Notes under the pieces: generated by a model
Seen by the model: only the letters and a program-made list of their open reading frames with translations
The model's database searches: none
Told to the model about the DNA's origin: nothing
Translations under genes and position numbers: made by a program
Shown here: piece after piece, positions 24,233 through 35,122 of the stretch
How positions within the stretch are numbered: position 1 is the stretch's first letter
Layout of the letters: each line of letters opens with the position of its first letter
NCBI GenBank assembly: GCA_000697665.1
Contig: KL197735.1
Span: forward strand, 167,499 to 231,498
DNA length: 64,000 nucleotides
Origin: Jaapia argillacea MUCL 33604
Lineage: Eukaryota > Basidiomycota > Agaricomycetes > Jaapiales > Jaapiaceae
Direction: 5' to 3'

Positions 24233-27200
24233 TTATCGAAACATGCATAGTTGTCTGTTTCGATTTCCAGGACACTCAAATCCATCTCAACCAGCTTGAA
24301 CACATACTGCACATCTTCTTTGTCTCCCAGGTGGTCCATCTCTTATTGAAGTCTCACGTCGTCGATCCTGGACTATATTCTCCGGTTTCCACACAATAAA
24401 TGTTGGATCAAAAACCTGTGGTTGGAATTCTGATTCTATGACAGGAAAACTGGAGGCAACACTTGGCCCTGCTATTGGTTGCATAATAGAGAAAGTTTCT
24501 GATTGGTTTTCAGGGAGAGATGGGCCAAACATGTCAATTCTCATAGGTGATTGACTCAAAGATCTGTCCACTGGTAGCTCAATATCTGCTTGCATATCCA
24601 CATCAGCTTCAAGTATAGCAATAACAGCAGCTTCTGGATTTATTTCCTCAATTTCTATATCTTGACCAAGGGGAGTGGTAGGCATAGCATTTACAGGTGG
24701 TTTGGATGAGGGGATGGAAATGTACTGTGTTTCAGATTCTGTTGCAGAAATTCCTGGCTGAAGTCGATGAGCAGCATTTAATACAGTTGACTGGTGGTTC
24801 TTAGATCAGATTCATTTCTCATGTGGGGCTCGTTGCTCATGGCTAGCAACTAGAGTAACTTGGCGAGCCTGAGCCTCTTTATACTTCTTGTATTGTGCAG
24901 ATAGCTGCTCTTCTAACTTGTAGAATATAGTCTGGCCATTTGCCTTTCCTGACCACCATGCAGCCATTTCTGCAAAATTGGGACCTGAAGCAGATGATGC
25001 TGCCCATTCTCCACCAGGAGATACACTTTGATTAAAAAGCTCAAACTCTTGCTTTGTATGGACTGGAGTCACAGCATATCTTGTTTTCTGAGCAGCAGCC
25101 AGATATGCATAGAGACTACCATGAGTTGTCTTCAAGGCTGATAGATGAAGCTTCATAGGATAGACATGTGTAAATGGTAAGGACTGTTCTGATATAGCTG
25201 CTTCTGTAAGCACAGCAGGATTCTCAAAGTTACTATCATTACGGATTTGTTCTGAAATACTAGCAATACCAAAGGCCTCATGAGTTGTAGCAAAACTGAG
25301 GGGGTCAGTGTCCTGGCAAATCCGTCCCATTGGAGGATTAGTTGACCATGGAATATCAGCTCTAAGAACTTGAACTTTATGGTCAAGCCACTGATCATAA
25401 TGTCCTTGATATTCCTTTCCTGTTTTATGTCGCTGGCCAGCATCAAGATTATGTCGATGCCGAAAGTCTGCCATCCAACAATCTGCAAGTTCAACAGAGG
25501 CATTCAAAGAGGCAAAATTTCAACGAATTGGATTATGTACTGCACCCTCCACAGAGTTTGTTCCACGAATTGTGTGGTACAGAGTTAAACCATTTTCATC
25601 ATATCCAATAACAGTATACAAACTAATGCCAACAGGATCAGATACCCAACCTTTCTTGACATCATGAAGAACTGCTCTGCTTTTTTTCCAAGACTCCTCA
25701 TTAAAAAGTGGCTGTCCTGTGGCTGAACACTTTATATGTCCCCAACACTCAAAGAATTCATCTAGAATCTTATACAAGAGATCAGCAGCAGGAACATATC
25801 GACGGACCTGCTGCCAGAGCCAACGGGGAGAGGACTTGTGAACTGTATCCCATTTCTTGCCCTTTTTAGTTAGATAAGCCTCAACTTTTGCTCTGTCATT
25901 TTTATCTGGAACTAGCATTGTATCACTCAATGCAATACCAAATTCATGGTTCAGAGAATGTTTACGTGAGATGGTATGTATCACTTTATCCATCTCATGA
26001 AACATGTCCACTAATATTCCTGAAGGACGTGATGGGGAATCTTCTGTTAAAGATGGCTGGACATATCTATCTTCATTATCCAGTAATCCACTAGTTCCTT
26101 GTGTAGTTGGTGTTTTAGTCTTGCTATTCTCAGCAGCATTGTGCTCACTACTAACCACATGGCCATTATTATCATCATTACTACCTTCATCATAACTACT
26201 ACCTTCATCATCCTCACTCTCTGAGTTTGGATCAGGACCAGGTGTCTGCTTTTCCATACAATGACAGTCCTGTGGTGGTTGAATAAGGACCACATCAGAT
26301 ATCTCTGGTGGTAGCATAGAGGATGAAGCCACTGAAATGGCTTCTGGTTTCAATGGTGCTCGTGTTCGCAGAGTTGATAATGTTACCAAAGCCTGGAAGG
26401 ATGTTTTGCCCTCTTGAAGTGACTCTAATGTCTGTTTATGATAGGCTAGCATACATTTTGGAGCAAGAACCTCAGTAATTTCAACTACAGCTCTTGTACG
26501 GGTAGTTGATACATTAATATTGACAGAGATTTCTCTATCAGAAGTCTTTCGAGTTATATTGAATTGCTGTGGCTGCTCAACCAACCTTCCTCTTGCAACT
26601 TCTTGTCTCTGTAAATATAGGCTAACCTCCTGTCCAATAGGTCCTGCAGACTCTAATGGCTTTCCATAAGATGTCTCAGCTTTGAGAGCCTCCCAAACCT
26701 TCAGAGCAACCCAGGCATCAAGAGCTGCATAATGAATCTGCTCTGTAGAAAGTTGACGTGCTGCCCATTCACTTATTCTTGTATCCTTAGATAAATTTTG
26801 CTGAAGAGTTGCTGCAACTATTGCTGCAAGAGATGCAGTACCTTTTGGAATCACATTCTTTCGCCTAGCCAGTATACCTAACTCAATGATTCCCCGTGAC
26901 ATTTTTGGCTCCTTTGCAGGCAGTTTATATTCAGGAAAGTCACGTGAAAGCTTTGATAGATCTCCACCAACATTTCTGCCAATTTTCATAACTTGTGAAG
27001 TTGTCAAAAGTGTAATCAGAGATCTGGGAAGATGCCGCAAATTGCATACCCGAAGCAAGTAAACAGTATTTGGAAAGGCAAGTTGAATAAGTGCAGTTCG
27101 CCTTGGGCCTCCTGACGATGGATCAGTACTGAACTCCCACTCCATATCAAATCCCAAGTAGACTCTAGCAGTGTCATCATCTAGCTGCTGAAGGATAAAC

Positions 27201-29042
27201 CCACAAGCAGTCTGGATTTCTTCCTCATTGGAACAAACATGAACTATAACAGTGTCTGGAAGCAACAACTGAGGGAGCTCAGAAAACTCATCTATCTGTA
27301 CAGGTTTAACACCTTCTGCTAATGATGGGATGCATTGCATAAATGTTGCAGAATCACTAGCTACATTATCTGAAAATCCAATAACTGGCTGACAAAGTCC
27401 ATGATCATCAATACTCCTCACCATGGCCATAAGGCTTCCTTTTATATTGACTAAAGCCCTGGTTGAAAGGAGTAATTGAATACAAATTTGCTCAAATTCA
27501 TTTACAGCTGTAAATAGCACTGGAAAAGGTGTTGTGCCTTCAAGCATTGAGATATACTTTGGCACTTTGAAAGATGTATCCCATTTAAGCACATAAGCAC
27601 TTAGTGAAGACATATACTGGTCCAAGACTGGGCGGATATGCTCCATGTAGTCCATGTAGATACTATTTAAATACCATCAGGAAGGGTAAAATCCTGCATA
27701 TCCATCACTGTCATCAAAAGCTGAGAATGGAGCATATGACTTTCGCTCATCAACATTATCTCCTTGCTCTTCACGATGTTTAACAACATCCTGATCATAT
27801 TTGATAGCATACAAATAACTAAGCTCCCGTATATCATGCTCTCGAACATGTAATTCACGAAGGATCTGTGACCAAGCATTTGAGCTAACACGATGAGCCA
27901 TCCCAGCATGAACTAATGTCATCAGAGTCTTGTCAATTCCACTCCTATGGGTCAGAAAGGCAGGAAATTCTGAAGCTAGGCCCATATCAAGTTGTTGAAG
28001 TATTGATGGATCATATAGGTTTACTGATTTGCCACATCCTCCTTTTGAGGACTGGCAGTAAAATCGTTGAGTCATAACATAATAAACCCTATCAAGAGAT
28101 ACAACACGTCTAGCAACTGGATTGTTATTCCAGCCTTTACATGCAAGAGGATATTTCTTGTTGTTTTTGTTGCGACATTCTGGATTCTGACATGTGAGGG
28201 GTCTAGAATCCAAAAGATGTGGGAGCCACACAAAAATTGAGGGCCGATAGAGCAGGTTTGGGATGATACCATCAGGCAATGTAACTGCCTTCCTCATTGC
28301 AAAATAAGAATCAGGAGGATGGATCCAAAATGAGCCCTCCTGGTAGCATTTTGGCTTAGTATAACTCTGAATATCTCGAATCAATTGATCTTTGATGGTT
28401 GTGAGATATGTGCTCACATAACCCCTTAAGGGAGCATTATTCTCTTGCTGGGCATGTTGCTGACCAGAGAGGTGATTCTCATTGTTGTCATCAGGGACAA
28501 CATCATTCTCATCATCAAAATCACTTTCATCAGGATCATAACCTGTTTCTGCTAGGAAAAGGGCATTAGAAGAATCAAATGTGAATCAAAACTGCTTACC
28601 ATCATCATCCTCAACGTCTATAAATTGTTCAGAATTTTCACAGATTTTAACAAATTTTTACTCACCAGTGGTTGACTTTTGTTTTCCCATACTGCCAGAT
28701 GGCATAGGAGCCCCCAACACTTTAGGAACACAGTTTGCAGATTTCCGTGGGTCTACTCAAAAAATATAAGCATTTGTTACCCAGTTGATTTTCAAAATAC
28801 TCACAAAAGATTGGAAAAAGATCATGTTGTGGTCCTGAGAAAAGTGGGTCTCTTTCTGAACAGAAAACCTTCAATTCAAGTGGAAGAATATATAGAGACT
28901 TTAAACACATACCTCAAGCTGATGTGGAACTCTTCATATCCTTCTCTTCTTCCCTCTGTCTTTTTCGCCCTGCTCCCTCTCTGAAACCTCTAGCCTGATG
29001 ACCAGGCTGATTCTTAGACCCTGAGGGCCTACCTGTCTGCAT
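24233..29042 (-). pseudogene. Transposase with Zn module and RNase D/WRN-like exonuclease (stops inside)
   Basis: The reading frame starts at ATG 29042 (MQTGRPSGSK.., AT-hook-like), passes several short exons with 45-50 nt introns (28.6-28.9 kb), and is then continuous from about 28560 to the TAA at 24233 apart from in-frame TGA codons at 27677, 25520, 24812, 24806 and 24287 (a sixth at 28914). Parts in order: Cys-rich N-terminal module (C-x4-C..C, 28.4-27.7 kb; DUF6729-like in my memory); DDE-type core (LKWDTSFKVPKYI, later GFSDNVASD); 3'-5' exonuclease (VYLGFDMEWEF, ALIQLAFP, KIGRNVGGDLSKL, HYAALDAWVALKVW); a transposase C-terminal part (ADFRHRHNLDAG); a zinc-knuckle end (CAVCVQAG..CPGN). 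DNA transposition by cut-and-paste is inferred. As written it cannot make a full-length protein. Confidence 0.72.
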
Positions 29043-29138
29043 GATTGATGTAATTTGGGGGATTGTTGCTTCCTAATAGCTGTGGAATGAGGGGAAAAGC
29101 ACAGAGCTAGGGTCAGAGGCAATACTGGGGCAAAGGGT

Positions 29139-29180
29139 TGGAAGCTGTGTGGAAGCCATGTGGAAGCCATGTGGAAGCGC
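29139..29180 (+). repeat. 11-bp tandem repeat near transposon right end
   Basis: About four units of GTGGAAGCCAT-like sequence (GGAAGCTGT, GTGGAAGCCAT twice, GTGGAAGCGCG). Subterminal repeats of this type often bind transposase. Confidence 0.6.
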
Positions 29181-29307
29181 GGGAACATCAGCCAAACCTG
29201 GCTATTCTGACAGGTGGGATAGCTGACAAATCAGTTACCAAAATGAGAATAGCCATAGTTGGCTATTTTACAAAACGGGACACTATTTTACAAATGCGGC
29301 TATTTGG

Positions 29308-29332
29308 CAATTCAGGACACCATGCGGGAACC
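29308..29332 (-). repeat. Candidate right terminal inverted repeat
   Basis: Complement reads GGTTCCCGCATGGTGTC then CTGAATTG. It abuts GCTTCAAG at 29333-29340, the proposed target-site duplication. Confidence 0.4.
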
Positions 29333-29457
29333 GCTTCAAGTTCTGTCCTCTATTGTCGCTCAGGTCCAGACTCGGTGGGTCCTTTTGCGATCAACCTTGG
29401 CTCTTGAAACGTAGCTTAGTCTCTTCCTTCGAAACCTCTCCTTCAGGCCAAAAGAGC

Positions 29458-32400
29458 ATGAGCGGTTCATCTTCGCAACACGGGACACCCTCGATAGGCC
29501 CATACCCTATTGCCGAGCCTGTGTCGGTGTCATCCCTCGACAACTCGGTGTCTGCAAACACTTTGAAAGATGACCTAGAGTGTGTCGCCTCTCTGCAAGA
29601 TTATGCAGATTTCATCCCCTATCGATTATTGTTTCTGTGGGAGGTGGTGGAAGGTCTTCATACTGGACTCGATATTCGACGCAGAACAGAACTTTGGTTA
29701 TCCTTAATTGAAGGGGGTGAAGAAGACGATGTCTGGCTGTGGGTAGATGGGGACGAGGCGTGGGCACAGCAGAATTATCAGCCTGAATCTTCCGCTCTAC
29801 AAGGCCTGACGCCTCGCGCTTTGCAAGATGCTTTAACTGCCTTGCAGAGGCGTCTCACCCGTGGGTCACCTGTGGGTCAAGACACTTCCTCGGAGGCCTT
29901 GTCGTACGTTCAACGGGTGCGTTCTGTCGGTAACCCTAGCAGCCGCTTTTTGGCTATCGCGTGGCTCGTTTCCACATCACGGGATTCTAGCAATCTCAGC
30001 CTTTCGCAAGGATATGGACCTGCTCGAACTTTCAATCTTGTATTTCTTGTTACTGTTTGGGTTCGCAGAACTCGGGGACTCCCTGATGGGCTTCCTTCTT
30101 CATCGCACGATGTCTACGATTCGTTCGACAGGACCATCAGGGATTCAGGCCATCCATGCTACACGTTAATGCTTCGGAACGTTGCCTCGGAAGACTGCAG
30201 GCTGTGGCTACGCTTCTTGCTTTGGCTTTACGACAAGTCAGAGTTGGGAATTATATGCTTCTACCAAGCCGAATGTCCTGCTCGGTGAGAGAAACCATCC
30301 CCACGAATTAACTCAGTTGACTCTTGTGGCAGATTCCTACCAGCGACGTCTTGGCTTTTCTACCCAGAAGATCGCCGGCAACAACCACTTGTACTCATAA
30401 AGTCCCAGAGACCAAAGGATAATCTAGGAATGGAGCATCCCAAACTCCTTCACGCAATCGTATGGCTAACTGCGACTCGTCATGGATCGGTCGCCCTGTC
30501 TGATCAGAAATTAGAGGAAATCCATGCCTCGATTGCTAGGCTGTCGAGGCAGATGTGGGATAAGTCTGAAGCGGAGTTGAGTGAAAGGGTACAGGCCGGC
30601 AAGCCCAATCTTATCTTTCTCGCATGGATGAACGTATATCCACGAGAGTGGCGATTGCAATTGGGCGGCGGCCTCACGTCCTTGAACTGGCGGCAGTTTG
30701 AGGAGGTTCGAGTGGCAGCTGCCAACAATCCCCCTCATTATCCTCCCACAAATAGCATCATGGCTTTAGGTGCTATTTTGTGGCTTACCGTTCGGGCCGT
30801 TCAAAACGTGGGGAACTCAAAGTCTACTCTGAAAGATATTCAATCCGCATGGTTCGCGTGGTTTTCCGCCGTCCATCGATATATTCAGCCATTTACCAAC
30901 CTCCCAGACGTTCCAGAAAGTCCCTCCATCCTTCGCTTCCATGCTCAGTTGGCACGATCCTCCCACACGTGTTACCTACAGTTGAGTAGGTTCGAGCAAA
31001 GTTTATATGCCGCCGTGACGTCTTTCCTCGAGAAAGGCCAAGATATCATATTTGTCGGAGTGGGCGACCAGATTTCGTGGGGAGATCAGGAAGCTATTCG
31101 TGGTGAGGGTTGCGAAGAATGCAAGATGATGCGGTCGCGACTGAGGGACCCTTTATCCTCTATCACCGGAGTGCCAATGCCAATCTCATCAGTGACCAGT
31201 CTCGGTGTCGTGGCCTCTTCGATCTCTCCAACTCCTCGTCCCCCTCTCGATGTCAGCCCCAAGCCACCAGCGGTAAGACATCTTATTCGTCATTGTCCTA
31301 TTTATCAATGACTTTCGATGATTGAATCCTCCTGTTCCTCAATTCATCGGCATCACCTCGCAGGAGCCGGAGATACTTCCCTCCGCTCCGTCACACAACG
31401 ATCAACTTCATGATTTGACCGATTGTGTAAAAATATTCCCTGGTCCATTGTGTGGTGGGTCGACTTGCGATATTTAACATCGGCCAACTGGAGTGGAAGG
31501 GACGTGCAACGAAGACCGCGCTGAAACAGCTGAGGGTATTCATGAACTGGTCAGTCACAGAACGAGAGAAAGCAATGAATGTACGTGGGTTCCCCTGCCT
31601 CAACGTCTCATGTGTACAACCCCTTTGGTGCGCTAGTCATTTCGTAGGGAGATGAATATTTGGTCTCGGTTCAACCATCCCAACATTCTGCCCTTCTACG
31701 GCTTCGTCCTAATCGAGCAATCACGGCTCTTCTTGGTGTCTCCTTGGTGCAACAACGGCAACTCCATGGAATTTCTCGGACGAAATCCGCATTTCAGTCG
31801 ACACAAGCTAGTGAGTCCAATTTCGAGCAGAATCTGGAGGTATGCAGCATGGCGTTTTCAACTGTCGCCAGATTTCTCAGGTAGCAGATGCTCTTGACTA
31901 CCTGCATTCCGGCCGATCAGGAAAGTCCTACATCCACGGCGATATTAAAGGGGTGAATGGTTTTCTCCATGCAGAAGGCATGCAATCGCCGTTGACTTCT
32001 TGCATAGGATAATGTCCTCATTTCGGATGACGGCAAGGCCTTGCTGACTGATTTTGGGCTCACGAGGCACGTCGAGCAAGTAACCACCGTAGTAACTGCC
32101 ACACCCTCCCGTATGTCTGCACTTGGACATGTTCGCTTTTCCGCTCCGGAACTTTTCAGAAGTCAGCGACCCACAACCCCGAGCGACTGCTTTGCGTTCG
32201 GTTGCTTGGTTATCCAGGTTCGTGACAAACTTGATCCTCAGCGGACTACTTTCCGACATCGACCATCTCCAGGTATACACCGGACATCTGCCATATGATC
32301 ACCTTGATACCGATCCACTAGTCCTTGGAGCTGTACTCGCGGGCGAGAAGCCTCATCGTCCGACAAGCTCGAACGTTATTGCTGCCGGGTTGGATGACGA

Positions 32401-32667
32401 GTTGTGGCAGTTGGTGGACGAATGTCTTGACAATCAGGCAGCTATGAGGCCGGATATGAGCGAGATACTTTCCAGATTGAAACAACACCCACGTTTTCAA
32501 CCGTTTTCCGTCCGTGAGTACTAAGAGTACTTAACTCGACGTGTTATTACACCAATTACTGAACTCGCTGTCTACCTCAAGAATTATATGAACAACCTCA
32601 AGAACAATCTTCTCCCTCTTCTCCCCTACCGGGTGCCGACTCCGTGGCAGACCCCGACCTTGCTTGA
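29458..32667 (+). pseudogene. TKL-like protein kinase gene with frameshift in the glycine loop
   Basis: Eight exons: 29458-30284, 30333-31272, 31364-31580, 31637-31810, 31881-31952, 32008-32217, 32273-32513, 32582-32667. They sum to 2767 nt, exactly one base too many. The extra base falls at about 31471-31477: frame 1 reads CGGSTCDI then TAA, while the continuation NIGQLEWKGRATKTALKQL lies one base over. After that all kinase marks are present: TALK Lys, SFRREMNIW Glu, HGDIKGDN, DFGLTRH, FSAPEL, and a C-lobe with the WQLVDECLDNQAAMRPDM block. The ~600 aa N-terminus has no domain I know (helical; SLIEGGEEDDVWLWVDG). Either a recent pseudogene, a sequencing error, or an unseen splice. Same broad kinase class as the kinase-ART gene but with a different N-terminus. 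Confidence 0.72.
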
Positions 32668-35122
32668 AGGCCTCGTCGGGTCCGTTCAGAAGGTCCGTGG
32701 GTTGATGTCAATCCTATCAGATCTTTCTCTTGCTAGTCCTCGTAGCCTCACGTCCTTTTTGAATCTGCCAAGGTACGCCCGAGGGCCTGCTCGTACGAAA
32801 CCGTCCCTATTGATGACACTCCTTAGTACTTTGCTATTTATTTTGTTACTGTAAATTGTTTCTTGGCATTGAAAATGCCTGGAAGTGGGAAATTGGCAAT
32901 GTCAAAGGATATGTCTGTTATAGCGACTCTGCGACGATCAACGGGCGGTAGGAGTGTCACAGCGTGACATGTTCCACGTGATCAAGTCGGGTTGGTCACG
33001 TTATTCAAGATCTTGCATCGAACACCATCTCCACCCTGAAGGGGAGATCCGACGCCTACATCAAACATGGACCCTTCCCCACGAATCGTTCAAGTGTTTC
33101 ACCCTCGAACAGCAAGGATCGGGATCGAAAAGAAGAAGGCATGGTGGAAACCCCAGAACATGCTCAATATCGTGCGCGTGGCACCCGATAGTGCACGGCT
33201 TTGTCCTTTGTCTCCTGCAGCCTTGACTGTCGTCCAGAGAATCCCTCGCCGGAGAGTGATCATTTTGGTTGACAATAACAGATCTAGAGTCAACGGGGAG
33301 GGATGTTGCAATTGAACTGAAGGTAAATCTAGTCATTGCGCACAGCTCCGGTCACGGAAGCTCAAGTCAAAGTATAGTAGGTGGTCGCACTAGTATTGTG
33401 TTCCGTGATATCTCTCATTAATGTTCCACAGCTACTTTCGGTGAGCATATCTTACGCTATGCCACTCTGCTGGGCTTCAACAACTGGAGTGTGATTGGGC
33501 GTAGTGGCATTCGCCCACCGAAGTTTGGAGGGGAGGACCTCAGTGGTCCACACGACCACAACACCGTCCGGAGTGACCAGTTCAGAGAATATTATTGATA
33601 ATGAGTGAGCAGATTTCACCCGACGCCTTCATCCGCAACTGCGGGTCCTTGGATTCTGGGACGCAGAGGTTGTAGCTAGGAAGACTCCGTTACCTACGAT
33701 TCGCCAAGTCGTTCACTCTGCTACAATTATGGGCTATCCCTGGTTCCAGGGGCCCCTAAACTCGGGATATCAAACCATGGGCGTTTACAGGTACCGTGCG
33801 CGCTACAATGCCTCATTCTTGGACGTTGTCTCGTATCACATCCCCCAATTCGCAGCCAGGCAGGACCCGGATGGAACTCCCAGGATGCAATGGACATGCT
33901 TGAGTATTTTCCGGTCTTGTATTGTATTCGATTGAGTGAGTTGCGTAGATATTGAACTTACTACCATTGGCCTGACCATCGCCGCAGTGACAGCAATAGA
34001 CCGAACGCCAATCGAACCCCCAGCTCAGACCTGCATGGAAGGTTCAGGGAAAGGCCGAGGAGCTTTCCATACTTATAGTCAAGAGAACTGCTATCTCAGG
34101 CTGCCCACGATGACCGATCGTCGCCTTGAACACAATGGACAACAGTTAGCCTTGACACCGTCGGGCGCCGCAGCCCACAACCCACCCATTCACTTCCCTG
34201 ACAGAATGCCAACGAAGCTCCTTCATCGCGCTTATGCATTGTTCTCATGCCTCTACAGACACCGTGGCGACACGCTACCATGGTGAAGGATTACCATATG
34301 CATGCCAAGATTAATCATCCTTGTAGGGGGCCGCCCAAGAACCAAGAATTATGCACACTCTTCTCCCCGGGTTCCGATGACCTCGATGCTGAATCACATT
34401 TGTATTTCTTGCTCCCTTCTTGTGCCCGAGAAGTGCGGATTTACAAGGGCGTCTGGAGAGCTCGCCTCGATGTTCACGCGTTCGCGGATCTTCTTATCTT
34501 CTTTCTTCCCAAGACGACCGTGATATGCAAATCCTTGATTGATTCCATCTTTAGATAACATCATAACAGAGGACGAATGAGACTATCTAACTACTAAGCT
34601 ACAATTAACACAGGAGAGGAGATTCATCTTCAGGTATACATTTCAACCGTACACAAATTCACAACGAAGGGGGAGAGAAAGTCATGAGAAGGAACCCTTC
34701 TACAATGGAAGTGGAAACCAAAGTTCGTACGAGTCGTGGCCGAACGTCCGTTAAAATGGGAGGAAGAAATGCGTACATACAGTGATCGATGCAGCAATAA
34801 TAGACAAGACAGGTATATAGTCCGTGCTGCAATTACAGAGAAGCCATATTGCACAACGAGAATATGGGGGGTGGCGCGGACGAGGACGACAAGATCCCGG
34901 GAGTTTAATCATCTCTTCAATTTGAGGTTGGACGGGATAGATGGTGTGAGGTGCAGGGCGGACGGCTGGTCTGAGGGATGGAAGTGGGGGTGGACAACAC
35001 GACAAAAGTCTTGCAATCAGCCATCCAAGCTGACAGTCTCCCTCACTCCCGCCACTCGACGCCGAGACGCTCCCTCAACCCACTACGATCAATCCAATCC
35101 AGATAACACCAACGGCGCCTCA
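32668..35122. other. Gene-poor 2.4-kb stretch
   Basis: Several frames of 60-116 codons overlap on both strands, but none has a domain or extends by splicing. 34.6-35.1 kb is probably the 3' UTR of crz1. Confidence 0.45.
33200..33290 (+). repeat. Diverged ~85-bp repeat, right copy
   Basis: Partner of 23781-23870. The two copies flank gene-free DNA, the transposon and the broken kinase gene. Confidence 0.6.

Larger units (their letters stand above)
23889..29332 (-). mobile_element. DNA transposon, ~5.4 kb, AT-rich, degenerate
   Basis: The region is visibly richer in A/T and in different codons than both flanks, and its genes read minus. Candidate ends: the 8-bp direct repeat GCTTCAAG occurs at 23881-23888 and 29333-29340, directly outside imperfect inverted ends (left GGCTCTGGTGTC..CCTGAATTTG; right end, complemented, GGTTCCCGCATGGTGTCCTGAATT). 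Eight-bp target duplications are known for hAT and KDZ-type elements. The right subterminal part has short repeats (29139-29180, and GGCTATT words at 29204, 29257 and 29297). Boundaries are inferred; coding content makes the element itself secure. Confidence 0.65.

Noticed and set aside
24233-29042. UGA read as sense in the transposon
   Set aside because: Nearby host genes end at TGA (e.g. 17975, 22249, 50091), so UGA is a normal stop here; CGA-to-TGA mutation explains the pattern better.
31451-31492. Micro-intron (39 nt) in the second kinase to explain the frame break
   Set aside because: Would delete the glycine loop and is shorter than every other intron in the window.
33729-34560. Frames of 61-116 codons
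   Set aside because: Both strands equally open, no domain, no in-phase introns; treated as gene-free.
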